This document shows positions 34,896-47,589 of a stretch of 64,000 nucleotides of DNA, one piece after another (position 1 is the first letter of the stretch; every line of letters begins with the position of its first letter). Below the pieces are notes generated by a model. The model searched no databases. It was not told where the DNA came from and saw only the letters and a list, made by a program, of their open reading frames with translations. Position numbers and translations under genes: made by a program. Origin of the DNA: Aquatica leii (Eukaryota; Arthropoda; Insecta; Coleoptera; Lampyridae); assembly GCA_035610365.1 (NCBI GenBank), contig CM069436.1, positions 36,525,117 through 36,589,116 of the forward strand. The letters run 5' to 3'.

Positions 34896-35460
34896 TTATC
34901 TCACAATTTTGAATTTTAAATTATTATAAACGCTGCTTAAATTGTGTGTATCGTTGTTAAAATTAGTATTATTATTATTATTATTACTATTATTATATAT
35001 ATTGATGTATAGCATTTCAGAAACTAAACGCTTTTTCAAGTTGTTTTCCACATTTAAAATTGTGGGATTGTTAAAATTGAAATTGTGTCCCGTGTCTATA
35101 TGATGTACAGCCAAAACTGTATCGCTTTTTTTTGTGTTAGAATCATATTTATCGTTGGCCATCCAATTTTTTAGCTTTTGTTTAGTTTGACCAATATAAC
35201 ACGCATTGCATCCAGTACAGTCCAGCTTATACAGTACGTCGTGTTTATCTATAGTGTTAGTTTTATCTTTGGTATTACTATACAGCATGTTGTAAATGGT
35301 GTTAGTGTTATACGTGGTTATTTTGATATTAGGTGTTGTTAGTATTGGAATGATTCTTTGTGTTAGATTTGGGACGTTTATGATTTTGGTGTAAGTGATA
35401 TTAATATTAAGGTTAGCGTTAAGGGTAGTGTTAACGCTAACATTAATACTAATATCACTT
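34896..35460 (-). pseudogene. PLE GIY-YIG endonuclease fragment
   Basis: A continuous minus-strand frame from about 35460 to a stop at 34896 gives some 185 residues. It holds INVPNLTQRIIPILTTPNI and then the GIY-YIG nuclease start VLYKLDCTGCNACYIGQTK. In many Penelope-like elements this endonuclease follows RT and nicks the target for priming. Here the GIY-YIG signature reads VLYKLDC...CYIGQTK with the Cys pair typical of the family. A poly-Asn stretch (NNNNNN) comes from the ATT repeat at 34965-34995. All RT sequence upstream is absent and is replaced by the inverted terminal repeat, so this is a truncated, rearranged copy. Confidence 0.8.
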
Positions 35461-35464
35461 ACAC
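35389..35464. repeat. Long near-perfect hairpin at the truncation point of the PLE
   Basis: GTGTAAGTGATATTAATATT on the left pairs with its reverse complement ending CACTTACAC on the right. The arms are about 33 bases around an AGGGTAG spacer, with few mismatches. It sits exactly where the coding frame meets the inverted terminal repeat. Confidence 0.8.
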
Positions 35465-35465
35465 T

Positions 35466-35664
35466 AACTTGATTTTATTCTGTAAGTTTTATGTGTTAAA
35501 AATTATTTGTTAATTCATTGTGTTACTATGTTGTTGACTTACGAGTTTAATAAATTACAGTTGGCCTGATGAAGTGCTCGCCTTTAGCACGAAACCATGC
35601 TACAAAATTAAATTAAAGTGGTTTTACATGCCCCTCCTAAACGAAGAAGTCCAAATTAATTAGT
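35466..35664 (+). repeat. PLE terminal repeat (right arm of the inverted pair), contains a mutated hammerhead motif
   Basis: This is the reverse complement of 34450-34647 with scattered differences. The arms are about 195-199 bases long and flank the GIY-YIG fragment. The hammerhead copy lies at 35558-35603 on the plus strand. Confidence 0.85.
35558..35603 (+). ncRNA. Hammerhead ribozyme motif, degenerate at the cleavage site
   Basis: CTGATGA, stem II (GTGCT/AGCAC) and GAAA are intact, but the following bases read CCATGCTA where the other copy has CGTTGCCA. The U of the cleavage triplet and the helix III palindrome are lost, so this copy should be inactive. Confidence 0.75.
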
Positions 35665-36283
35665 ACACATACAGAAGAGGAGGAAAAACCTTTACCAAAG
35701 TATCTACATTATTTTACTAATATATCCAAAAAATTTAAAATAAAAAAGTTTTAATGGAACTTACATCTTTACAAAAATCAATTAGAATCGCAAATACTTA
35801 AATTGAAAAAATAAACTTAAAAAACGAAACGCGCTTTTCGGGAGTGGCTGCAACTATTTGATTTTAAATTATAAGTCACTTAAAAGTTAAATAATTTACA
35901 CTCGTATGTACATTCAAAACTAACAAATAAAAAAAAATTAACATTAATACAAATAAATGTAATTAAATTAGGTCAATAAAATTTGTCTGTGAATGTATAT
36001 AATTTTAGTGTTGAAAACGCTTACAGGATGCTTGTTTTGAAGGTTTGTGTAAGGAAACGATGAAACGCTCAGATAAAACAAATCTGAAACTTGCGGTGGA
36101 GCCCAATTTTACTTCATTTTTTGTATTTTTCGGATGCAGTGTTTATTATTATTAAACAAGATATTTCTTATGATTCGCTTTTATGTTTTAAAAATATAAG
36201 TCTGACTGTCACTCAGCAATGCTGAACAATAATTATAGTAATTGCAACAACAGATCCGCGGGAGCTTCCGCCTTGTACGCTGC
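35665..36283. other. AT-rich DNA, no gene seen
   Basis: Nothing recognisable was found between the PLE arm and the foldback element. Confidence 0.4.
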
Positions 36284-36542
36284 AAAAACGGTACAATATA
36301 GATCAAAATTGCACATAAACCATTTATTGAGCACAAAATTTACTACAAAAAAGTCCGACGGAGTGTATAACTATATCTAATTGTTTAGGAGTTACAGAAT
36401 TTTAATGTAATGTAAGACATTTTTGTGCAACTTCTTCTAAGCTATTGAAGGTAAATGTACCCTTCCGCCGACTTTTTAATAGTAAATTTTGTCTTCTATA
36501 AAAATGTTTAAGTGTAACTTTCTTCTATCTTGCACCGTTTTA
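36284..36542. mobile_element. Foldback element with ~87-bp inverted arms
   Basis: The arm at 36284-36370 (AAAACGGTACAA ... AAAATTTACTAC ... GTCCGACGGAG) pairs with the reverse complement of 36457-36542 (AAAACGGTGCAA ... AAAATTTACTAT ... GTCGGCGGAAG). Identity looks like 75-80 percent by eye. The unique centre is about 86 bases. There is no coding capacity and no clear target duplication. Confidence 0.65.
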
Positions 36543-38989
36543 GGGTAATAGTTTATTGATTATTTTATGTTATTAAGCAAATCATTTCAATACAAAAATT
36601 GTGGCATGTGTAATATTACTACACCGACAAAGCTATTCTTAGCCGCAAAAAAAAACCGCGGTGGTCACCAAAAGCAACTCGACCAAAACACACATGTTCT
36701 ACTAAACCGATAATTTAAGTTCAAATTTTAAAAAGCGTAAACAAAATAATTTAATAAACCTGATTTATAAATTTTTATAATAAAAACTATCAGTAATTAC
36801 TAGTTTAAATCATAAACGATTTTACTGTAAAGTTATCAACATAGGACGAAAGCATCTAAAATAAAATTTGAGTGAAGTTTGAATGTTGAAATTGTATCAA
36901 CAGTCAAGCAATTGTAAAGATTATTAGCGTTATAAATCTGTTAAATACTAGAGAAAGGATTCATGTTAAAGTAAAGTTCATTTCTTTAATGTTTTTTTAT
37001 AACTCAGTAGCGCATTTGTTTAATATTAATAGAAGAAAAATTGTAGAATCGGTAAAAAACAGAAAATTTAATAAAAAGGCATGTCGATTATTTCGAGTCG
37101 CAAAATGTTTTATTGCGAGTCCAATCTGCTGCAAGTCTTCTTTAGATATTACTAGGAATCGCGAACGCGAGAAACTGTTAAAAAAATTTAATTTTTAAAC
37201 TGGATGCACATTTCCAGAGATACAATCTCTACTTTGCAAGTTTTACATGTGAAAGAATGTGGCAACGTAGCTCAAATCGTGTCATTATCTTAGAAACTAT
37301 AGAACTGTAAACCGCCATAAAGTTTGGGTAAAATGCAGTAATCTTTTAGTTTTGTTGTTTTTGTAAAAAAGGCTAGTTAGTGTGGTAAAACAATTCTCAG
37401 GAATCACGCGATATAAATTGTTTATTTAATCATTGAATGATTTATTTAATCCAAGCGTATTCAATTAGTCTGGCTAAATGTCTGAAGGTTCCACTTTGGC
37501 TCTAAAATTGATTGTGTCTAAAGAAAATTTTACATTTACCCGAATCTTCTCAAACGCATCTAAGCCAGCAGAAAATGACAGTCAGTGAATGTAAATCTCA
37601 AATTTTCGACCTTGCATAACATGATTGTGAGCGCAATATAATTATTTGAGCTTTGCAAAGGTGACCTTTTCCCTTGAAAATATATTATTGTGTCAAATAA
37701 AGTTTGATGTTTTGAGATTCTGTTGCTTGTTTTGTGTTTCTTACCGTACATCATTTGGAAAAGAGAACCTACCAACTCAGCCCAATACCCATTTTTGTAT
37801 ACCTCTAGAAAAAATATGCCTTTAAAAATTTGTAATCATTTTGCACTAAACTATGCATACTAACATATTATTAAAGCTATAAATAGGAAACAACAGCCGG
37901 GAGTGTTTGGATTCAAAGTTTTTAATACTAACTCAATGCGGAGCACAATTTCCATTCCTCTTGGAGAGAAAAATACAAACAAATTGAACTACAAAAATAG
38001 AAAAAGTTAGCGACGCCGGCCTATTTAATTGCCATGATGTTTGTTTGAGTGCATCTATTTAAGATAACGCAATCGGGTTTCTTTTTAGATATGTTACTGG
38101 AAGCTATGTTTTATCAACGCGCAGCACTTGTTGATAAACAGTCTCGCTCATAATTTTTTATAACAAAAAAAAGTTATTGGTGTTGCTGACTTATCATCTT
38201 CCAACGATGAAAAGGTTATGAAAAACAATTCTCAGGCATTTCATGGACAAATGTTAAATACAAACAATTGGTGAATTATCATACGACTCTGTTCTCGTTT
38301 AATATGTACCTAGAATACTAGTAATTTGTGTTTTTTTGTTTTTTTATTATTTATGTATGCATTCTTATTTTTGAAAATTGTAATATTGTGTTGTTTTTAA
38401 CACCTTCCGATAATTGCAAGATTTGCGATATCTGTGAATTTTTTTCAGGGATTCACTGAGACGGTGCTGGCATTTTATGTTACTATCAAATGCAGGTTGT
38501 AAACGGAGGTTAATTAATACCGAAAACAAATACTGCAACGCAACAATTACATAGAATTTGTAGATCGATTGTTGCAGTTATTGTAGACAACTTTTAATTA
38601 ATTGAAATAATTTCACTATAAAAATAAATTACAGACAATTCATGAAATTTTTTCCAAGGTCGCTATGGCATAATAAGATTAACCGGTAAAAATAAATGAT
38701 ACAATTACGCAGATGATTTTAATAAGTAGTTGATAACAATCTGGCGAGTATGACGCAGTACGATAGCAAATTGAAACTTTACGGTAGCTGTTTATTTTAC
38801 AGTTCGTTTAGTTAAAAAAGATTCACACATTCTTAGACCGGAGTTATCTCACCACTCAAGTATGTGTATCGTAAGACTACTACTTTGTAACTCTAACCAA
38901 GAGCCGTTATGTAATTACCAGAAGGTCTGAATAACCGTCGTCAACCTTTTTAGTACGCCGGGCAGTTGTTAGAAGACGACTTGTGTTTT
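36543..38989. other. AT-rich DNA, no gene recognised
   Basis: A 71-codon minus-strand open frame at 37560-37775 has no motif I recognise. Nothing else was seen. Confidence 0.4.
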
Positions 38990-39640
38990 ACCATATCATT
39001 TTAATGACTATATATAATGCAATTACCGCATACAAAGTTTTCTGCGGTTTTTGAACAATCTTTCGTATCGTGCTTTTCAGCACAGTTACCGCATTGAAAC
39101 TCGTTCTTGCAATTACCTTTTTAGTGACCAAACTTTTGGCACTTAAAGCATATTAAGATGCGCACATGATGATTAACTCTGATTAAATTCCAGGCTACGT
39201 ATACTCGACGGTTGGTTATTAGGTACTGTCGTACCTCCAAAGTTACTTCAATAACGTAATTAGTATTTGCTTTGTCTCTAAGCCCGATTTTGTTATAACT
39301 TTAATTTGTTCTTTAGCATGTTTAACTATATCGTCAGAAGCAGTATTAAAATTTTGCTCGAGGTTAGATAGAACGCCCGAGACAGAAACCCTAGAAAAAG
39401 TTTTGCTTTACAGTCTGATCACTAGGCCGGCATTGTTAAGAATATCGTCAGATGTTTTAAAGTTTGTTTCGAGTGCAGGACCAGTTATAATCTGCTGCCC
39501 AGCAGCTGACTACTTGTCGGGTACAAACTGAAGGACCGTTTGTAAGCTCCGAAAACATCAAATATGACAGAATGTTGCGTAGACCTTCCGTACTAATTTA
39601 TAGTTTTCTATATAACGTATGTGGTATTTTTACAACAGGA
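38990..39640 (-). pseudogene. Non-LTR retrotransposon ORF1 (zinc-knuckle Gag-like) relic
   Basis: On the minus strand a region reading NYVIEVTLEVRQYLI and RRVYVAWNLIRVNHHVRI is followed by three CCHC knuckles: CFKCQKFGH with its last Cys four residues later after an in-frame stop, CGNCAEKHDTKDC, and CGNCIIYSH. This hydrophobic block plus triple-knuckle arrangement is the ORF1 nucleic-acid-binding protein of Jockey/I-type insect LINEs. Several frameshifts and stops are present. The RT-encoding ORF2, expected at lower coordinates, is not recognisable. Confidence 0.7.
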
Positions 39641-42600
39641 TAGCGTTCCAAAAACATTTCAAAAAATGATTTCTTTATCAATTTGTATACATAATCAGTT
39701 TTTACTACCTTAATTTTTGTCAAAGAACAAATAATTTATTTATCATTTGTGTTTTAAACTTTAATTAAAAACAAGTAAGTTAAAAACGTTAATTTACAAA
39801 GTTTAATAGTTAATAACAAATTAGTTAATATCTAATGAATAAAAAAAAAAACGCAAAATATTCAAAACATTTTAAGATGTATTTTTTGTATAGTCATTGC
39901 CACGATAAAGATCCCATCATTATAATTGCTTGCATGTATATGAAATAGAAACTTGCTAATCAAATTAGTTAAAAGCGTTTTATTATGTAGTGAATTATGA
40001 CTTTAAGCTGAAAAATAGAATTAATAAACTAAAAATAAAAAATTTGACAAACTTATCTGAACCTTGGTCTATTTAAAAAACACTCACGCTAATAAAAAAA
40101 CATAATAAACTCATATTTATATATTAAATAAAATAAGAGTATCTGTAACAATACGATAAAAATTATTAATAACAAATACAAGGATAAAAGCAACAATAGG
40201 TTAGGAAAAATATATTGACGAATGTTTGTAAGACGAATGATAACAACATTTTGACATATACGGACTACAGCGCTACAAATCACGAGGTCCTGAAAGAAGT
40301 CTGGTTTAAAATGCAGTTCTAGTTAAAAACCAAAATTTACTAAATATTAATAGTAAATTACATCTATATGCTATGCTAAAAATCACAAATTGTTAAAGAG
40401 CATTTGTTTTTAATATATTTGATATAATTACACAAAAATACGGCAAATTAATTGGATCGATAGTTATGAATACACATATAGTAGTATAAATTAAACTTGA
40501 ACAAGTTTTGTTTGTTTTTTCATTAATTTTATTTATTCTTTAATAGAATTGATACTTTAAAAACTAAATAAGCGCGGTTTATGACAAATGTCACCTATTG
40601 TAAATCAAAGTTAAAGTTAATTGAGCGATTTACTTATAACGCAAACAAAACGTAGTTTTATTTCTGCCGTACTTACAGTTTTTTCTTGTCATTCAAATAA
40701 TAGAACGTATTTCCTAAATTTGCACTGTCATGACGCAGAGATCATCTTTTATGGCAATGACTTTATTAAACTTGAATGAATTTTTTTTATAAACACGTAT
40801 TTGTAAAATTGTAATTGTTTTGAATGTATTTTTTTTTAATTTTACTAATATTTATTTTTTATTGCTATTACTATATATAACTATGTATGTATGTGCAAAT
40901 AAAAATAAGAAACAATAAATGCTTGTTTAATTTTATTTTTATATTTATTTAATTATGTTTTATACATATAAAATCATTTTTTTGTGTTGTTACAAAAAAT
41001 AAATATTTATTGTTACTGTTTAAACTACACATAGTTCATAAATTTTTAAGCGTTATCTTATTAGAATTAACGCTTTTACTAAAAAAAACAAATACGTATT
41101 TTAGTGTTAATTAATTTTAATTTAATTGAAAAGTAGTAACGGCATTTTATAAATTACGATTACGATTACGAATTCAATCTTCTGATCCAATTTATTGACC
41201 TGGAAAAATTTACTCGCCCGAGACTTCATTTTGCAAAGCGGTTTTTCTTTTGAGCACAATATTTTAAACGTGCGATTTTCTATATTTGGATATAAAAAAT
41301 ATTTTAAAAAAATTTATACGTTTTCAACCTAAAAAAGTAAAAAAAAAACTAAAAGAATGATTAAAACGTTTGGTTTTAATTGAATTAAACTTTTTGTTCT
41401 GAATTTGTGAACGGTAACATTTCTACCTAATTTAGAAAATAGAAAGATTTGCGATAGTCTCTTAAAACGTAAAATCTATAACAATTCTATTACTTAGAGT
41501 GATATCATTAAACGACCGCTGTAACGTCGACTAACAACCGTAAACCCTTTTGTTAAATTATCCTTCCTCTAATTTTAAATTTGACTACTAATTGAAGCAT
41601 CTATACGTAATTCAATAAAATGTTATTTTTAATTACTTTTTTGACCTTTTGTTAGAATAAAATTAAGTGTTCAAATTGTATTAAAAGTTTAAACGTAATA
41701 AAGTATGCAGTGACAAAGGAAGAAACGGTCTAAAGGTTTTTATGAGTCGAAATCAATTTTGCGTGATAATTTATAAACTTTTGCTATTGATTTATAATTA
41801 ACAAACTAATAAATTAAAGTGCATAAAATAAATTAATAAAAAACGGATTTTTGAATAAAAATTAGTTTTATAAAACCTTTTATAGTTACAATATTAATCA
41901 ATGACAGTTTTTATTCCAAGTTATAAGAACAAAAATTATAGATAGACCGTCAGCATATTTTTAAATATATGTTAAAAAGTTTAATTAAAAAGTAAAATTA
42001 TGAACAAAGGTTTCATGTCAAATTTGAAAATTAATGATTTTTAATTTTAATACGGTAAGTTTTATTTTAAAAAAATTAATCAATAACTTTATTATTAAAT
42101 AGAACATTAATTAAAGTAAGTTCTGTCTGTTTGCACCATTGGCAAAATAGTATTATAAAATGTTTCTAATCAAGCTAGTAATGGAAATGTAAATTCGTTT
42201 TAATTTTTTTGTATGTTAATTCTCTGAATAGAAAAAATTGTTTTCTAATATAAAATAAAACAGTAGTTATAAATTTTTCTTCAACAGCTTTAATATGTCA
42301 TAACTTTAAATTGCTTTGTAGAAAAAGTAACGCAAACTTTTATGACAAAAAACTTTTTAATATTGTATTCTAATGTGATTTGAGCTGCAATAATTTATTA
42401 TAAATTTAAAAAAAAATCAAAAATGAGTCTTCTGCAATTTATTAAATTTTGACGCTTTGCGTCTAGCGACATAATCTTGTTGCTAAAGTTATAATAATGC
42501 ACTTGTCAATCTCGGTATAAAATGCTATTTTTTTAGTTTATAACCGTATAAAAACTTGCATTTGTTTCTATTTTTTATCTCTGAAACAACATATTTAAAA

Positions 42601-43875
42601 ATATTTAGAATACTTATATTAACCGTGTGGAAAATTTACAGTAAACAACAATGGTCTTAAATTAATAATTTTAAAATTACTCATTAAGCATTGTTCTTAT
42701 AATACCCCAAGTAAATAAACTGTCTTTATTAATCCTATGTTGGCTTAAAGTTCTATTTAAAGTCAAGTGTTCATTTATTTGTAAAAATCTCTTAAACGAT
42801 TAGTGTTATTATAGAAATAGTTGACACTACGTTTGTGGATTATGCAATTGTCTAAAAAAATTTCTATATTTTTTCTACAAATTTTTATTTATGGGTTATC
42901 GCAATTTTAAAATTTTAAATAATTATTTGAATTTAAATTGTATACGTCATATAATTCTCAATATAACTGTCAGTTCTTAGTTTTGTTCGTTTATGGTAAA
43001 AAATTCTGTAACAGATAAAAAGAAAAAAACGCAGGATTGCCGCACAATATATTGACTTACTACATTTTCATTTAAATACTAAAGTTTGAAAGTTCGTGAC
43101 ACACGAAAATTTTTTTCTGTGTCTTTTCCTAAAGTTTAAAAGGACTTTAGCTACCACAATGGAGACGTTGTGCGTCAAGGTGTTGAATGAAATGGGCATT
43201 AACAGACCTTAGCAACACCTCTTTACTAATTCCCGCAGGGTTTGCTCTGCAGATGATCTGTGTTCGTACTATGTCGCTAAAGAAAAAAAGAACGACAAAA
43301 AAACAAAAAAACTGTTTTTATATTTAATGTCAGAAAAAAAATTAATATAAATCTTAGACTTAGACTTAGAATCTTAGACAGACGCAACCAGACGATTGCA
43401 AAACCAAACGGTTGATTTCAATAGCTCTAATGTTAGTTAGAACCTTATATCGTCGTATCTTAAATAATTCCAATAACACACAACTATCAACTAGTAGTAT
43501 TAATATACATAAATGTTCCTACAAAGTTTGTACAAATCAAGAAAGCAAAATAATATAATTTGTGCAACAAAGCCCTAAGTGACTTTTGTTAAGCCAACGT
43601 TACGTATATACAAAAACAAGTATGTTAAAATTTATTTACGATTTTTATACTATTAACTAAATAACAAATTTACGGCAAGTATACTGGTTGACATAGTTGC
43701 TTCTATTTTATAAACCTTAGTTGGTGCTGACAGCTAAATGATAATATGTTTGTCAGATGTTTCTCAAATATTCATTGATGAACCAATATTTCAAGCATGG
43801 AGTCTTGTATCTTAAAATCCCTAATAAAAAAAAAGTTTCAGACATAAAACTTTCACCATAAAACGTTATTAAATT
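39641..43875. other. AT-rich DNA, no gene recognised
   Basis: The region contains only the half-palindrome at 42451-42522. A short open stretch around 43157-43330 encodes a Lys-rich peptide with no motif that I recognise. Confidence 0.4.
42451..42522. repeat. Half copy of the palindromic element at 30266-30395
   Basis: GACGCTTTGCGTCTAGCGA, then ATAATCTTGTTGCTAAAGTT, then AATGCACTTGTCAATCTCGG match the right arm and centre of the 30.3-kb palindrome block by block. The left arm is not evident. Confidence 0.65.
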
Positions 43876-45958
43876 ATTAATACTACTAGAAATAAACTTT
43901 ATGAAATTGATAAACAAGTTTATGACTTGGAAATCCGCTTACGTAATCAATTATCAAATAATGACTGGAAATATCTTGAAGATCTTTTGTACCGCAGATT
44001 GAAAAATCATGAAAATGGTACCAGGTCTAAAAAGATAAGTAAATTTATTAATTTATTTAACAAACAGGTTACCAATTCATATAAAAACAATAATTATAAA
44101 AATGACAAGCTGGTTGTTAATTTAAGCTCTTATCAACTATCCGATACTGCTCGTTCTGTTTTGTCTAGAGGTTTGGATTTTGCTGTTGCTCCTTCAAGAA
44201 TTCCTGTTGAGGACATTATCTCTAACATTGAAGCCAGCATCAGCCATCTTCCAAATCGTGAAGCAGCCGAGATCAGATTTGAAACTACCAGGATACTCCG
44301 AAGAGCGAAACTTCCACAGAAGAATCTAACCAGTTCAGAATACCAAGCATTAAAAGATTTAAAAAATAACATTAATTTTATAATTGCACCAGCCGACAAA
44401 GGAAAAGATACTGTGTTAATGGATAAAGATGAATACATTAACAAAGCGAACGACTTACTTAATGATCCCACCACTTACATAAAACTTCTTCAAAATCCTA
44501 ATAACAAGTTCAAATTATTAACAACAAAGTTATTAAAAGAAAATAATTTATCAACGGAAACCATAAAGAAACTGACACCACAAGATCCTCTTATACCAAG
44601 GTTCTATGGATTACCAAAAATACATAAGCCAAATACTCCTCTTCGACCCATTGTTAGCTGCATTGGATCGACAACTTATGAACTTTCTAAGTATTTAAAT
44701 GCTATACTGAAACCTTATATTGGCTTGAGTAATTCATTTATAAAGAACACACAACATTTTATTGAAGTAATTAGTAAACATAAATTATCTTCAAATGATT
44801 TAATGGTTAGTTTTGATGTTTCCTCGTTGTTCACTAAAGTTCCAATACTTGATACTTTACAACTTTTACAATGACAGTTTGATAATAATACCATAAAGTT
44901 ATTTGAACATTGTTTGACAACATCATTCTTTTTGTTTAATGGTGAATACTACAAACAGATAGATGATGTAGCAATAGGATCACCAATTTCTCCATCTATT
45001 GCTAATTATTATATGGAATATTTTGAAGAAGAAGCCTTAAAATATGCCTCAAAAAAACTAAAATTATGGCTAAGATATGTAGATGATGTTTTTACAATTT
45101 GGTCTCATGGTTTAGATGAACTACAAATATTTCTTCAATACCTTAACAATCGACATCCTAACATAAAATTTAGTATTGAAAAAGAAATTAATGGTACCTT
45201 ACCTTTTCTTGATGTTAAAATAGAAAGAAAATTAGATGGTACTTTAATACATTCAGTTTATCGAAAACCAACACATACAGATCAATACATAAACGCAAAT
45301 TCTCATCATCACCCAGCTCAGAAACTTGGGACGATTCGCACATTATATAATCGTGCAACAATAATTTGTCACCAAGAAAAATTACAAGAAGAATTAGAAC
45401 ACCTTTAGAAAGTTTTTATAAGAAATGGTTTTAATAAAGAACAAATTAAAAAGTTTCTTAGACCAAAGACAAGACCTACTGTTACAGATGATTCAACTAT
45501 TAACCAAAACTTTGTAATTCTACCTTTTGTTTCCAACATAAGTGACAAAATTGGAAGAATACTAAGTAAACATAAGATAAAAGTAGCTTATAATACTACT
45601 ACTAAGATTAAAAAATTGTTGAATCCTTTAAAAGACAAAATACCTTACAAAACCTGTGGAGTGTACCAAGTCCCATGCACTTGTAGCAAGGTATATATTG
45701 GCGAAACGGGTAGAACTATAGATACGAGATTAAAAAAACAGAAAATACATCTTCGTTTAATACAACTTACTAAGTCTGCCATTGCCACTTGACACTCTTC
45801 ATGATATAAACTTTGAGAAAACTAAAACAATTTCTAAAACAAAAAACTGGAAATCAAGAAAGATTAGAGAAGCTATTGAAATTATCAAACATCCTAACAA
45901 TTTCAATAGAGACAGTGGTTACGAACTTTCTGACACATGGTTACCTGTTATTTCTTAA
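43876..45958 (+). pseudogene. Penelope-like element polyprotein (RT plus GIY-YIG), nearly full length, lightly damaged
   Basis: The frame opens near 43876 without an evident ATG and runs to a TGA at 44872-44874, then continues to a TAG at 45406-45408, then to a final stop at 45958. Landmarks in order are DLLYRRLKNHE, FIIAPADKGKDTVLMD, FYGLPKIHKPNTPLRPI, VSFDVSSLFTKVP (RT motif A, Asp intact), AIGSPISPSIANYYMEYFE, LWLRYVDDVFTIW (catalytic DD intact), LPFLDVKI, SVYRKPTHTDQY, and the GIY-YIG domain starting GVYQVPCTCSKVYIGETGR, ending YELSDTWLPVIS. Defects are the two stops plus a frameshift in the nuclease domain near 45.78 kb. The element copies itself by RT primed at nicks made by the GIY-YIG nuclease. 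A hammerhead motif lies about 175 bases after the stop. Confidence 0.92.
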
Positions 45959-46131
45959 TCTTAATTTGTCCACCATTGACACTTAAGCTACGTCTAGAGT
46001 TTTTATGGTGGTTTTCCTTTAGACCTTCGAGCGAATGCTGTAGCTAAATACTTGCGCTTATTATCTAGTTCCCTTATAGTTATTGTTGTTAGTTACCTTA
46101 GTTTTTTATAATTGTCAAATTAATTTAATTT

Positions 46132-46172
46132 TTGCCTGACGAAGAACTTAGACAAAGTTCGAAAGCTAGCAA
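46132..46172 (+). ncRNA. Hammerhead ribozyme motif, intact core
   Basis: Stem I strand TTGC (46132-46135), core CTGACGA (46136-46142), A, stem II GAACTT with loop AGACA and AAGTTC (46144-46160), core GAA, helix III AG-CT with no loop (46164-46167), cleavage-site A46168, stem I partner GCAA (46169-46172). The triplet is CUA, which fits NUH. As in the 34.5-kb motif, helix III is a four-base palindrome (AGCU), so only a dimer could fold properly. It is in sense orientation downstream of the PLE coding region. Confidence 0.82.
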
Positions 46173-46179
46173 TTGTATT

Positions 46180-47589
46180 TCTAAATAAATATACACTATT
46201 TACCCAAAAAAAAATAATTTAAAAAAGTTTCTTTTTGTGACAAATCTCAATTAGAAATTTTTTTTGAAAACTTCAAATTTAAGAAATTACTAAAAACTAA
46301 AATTTCTTGCGCGTGTAAGGGTCAGCATATAATTTTTTAATCAGAAATAATTTTCGCCATTGAAACTAAGATTCCTACAAAAGAAAACTTAAATAAAAAT
46401 GACCAATCCCGGTGTGCCGACTGCAGAAAAGTAACAAATACTTCCAAATTACCAAGATCTTTTGCTACTACTAAGTCTGGAGAACTCTAACACTAATGTG
46501 CACCTTTCAAAGTAAATTTACCCTAAATTAAGGCAAGCGGCTAGCTCAATATTTTAGGGAGCAGGTGGTTCATAGTTCTTAGTGTGCTAATTAAAATAAA
46601 TAAAAGGGCGCTAGAACGAAGAAATAATAATTACAGATGTTTACATTTGCTGAAAAATAAAGATAAACAAATTTTAAAACACAATTATAACAACTAATAT
46701 ATTTATTTTAACAAAGAGGGAGAGTAAGAAAAAGAGATTAAAAAACGGCGTAGAACTACACAGATACAAGTAATTGAGAATTTGTTAATAAATATCTCTA
46801 AAATCAATGCAATTTTGCAATTAGAAACAGAACGCATTTGTTATAAATTTAACCCGTAGTGACACAAATAAATTTGCATGCATTAAGCATCGTCTCTTAA
46901 AATTGCTAGAAATGGAAAGATAAAAATATAAGTTAATATCGCAAATAAATTAATGAACTTAATAGACCCGAATGCGTCAAGCTTCTAAATGACTGTCATT
47001 CATAACATTGCAAGTGTGTCGTCAAGTTTAATCGTCTATTACCCAAGTTCTATGACTTGTTCCCAAATTACGCCTGGAAATTGGTTTAAATAACCAATGT
47101 CTACAATCGTACGTGTTCCAAATTATCAACGTGATGTACTTGATGTACTTTACATGCACAATTCCAAAAAGTGCATACACGTTGCGGACTCAAGTCGCTA
47201 TCATAATTAGGAGAAAATCAAATCATGTCACAAAAATAGAAGTTAAATTTTACTCTAGCAAATTCCTCACAAGCACCACATATAAAGTAAAATTATATAT
47301 AACGTGAATGAAGTTAAATATTTAAAAATGAAAATTTCATTGAGCGCGGACGTTAAGTTTTATGCCAGTCCTTTTTGCATCAAACGGAAATACATTTTTT
47401 GTAACAGGAGAATAAGATAAGAAAATTTTAATAAAATGGCGGAGTCGCATCACAAAATTGTGAAATGTTTAAGTAACAATTTAAGATTTATTTAAAAATA
47501 TCCGAGAAGTATAAAAAAAGCATTCGAATTAGTCAAAATCCAAACATCAACCATAAGACAGTAGTACGGAACTTTAGATGCAGTAAAAA
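46180..47589. other. AT-rich DNA, no gene recognised
   Basis: The first 40 bases, with A-rich sequence after 46205, may be the end of the PLE. A short open frame at 47113-47307 has no motif. Nothing else was seen. Confidence 0.4.

Noticed and set aside
35330..35460. Telomere-like TTAGGG/GTTAG-rich stretch
   Set aside because: The units are irregular, and the stretch is explained by the PLE reading frame and hairpin.
37560..37775. 71-codon minus-strand open frame
   Set aside because: No recognisable domain, no splice context and no repeat relationship.
43157..43330. Short open stretch with a gag-like feel upstream of the PLE
   Set aside because: I could not match it to any Gag motif (no knuckles, no capsid motif), and it contains a stop.
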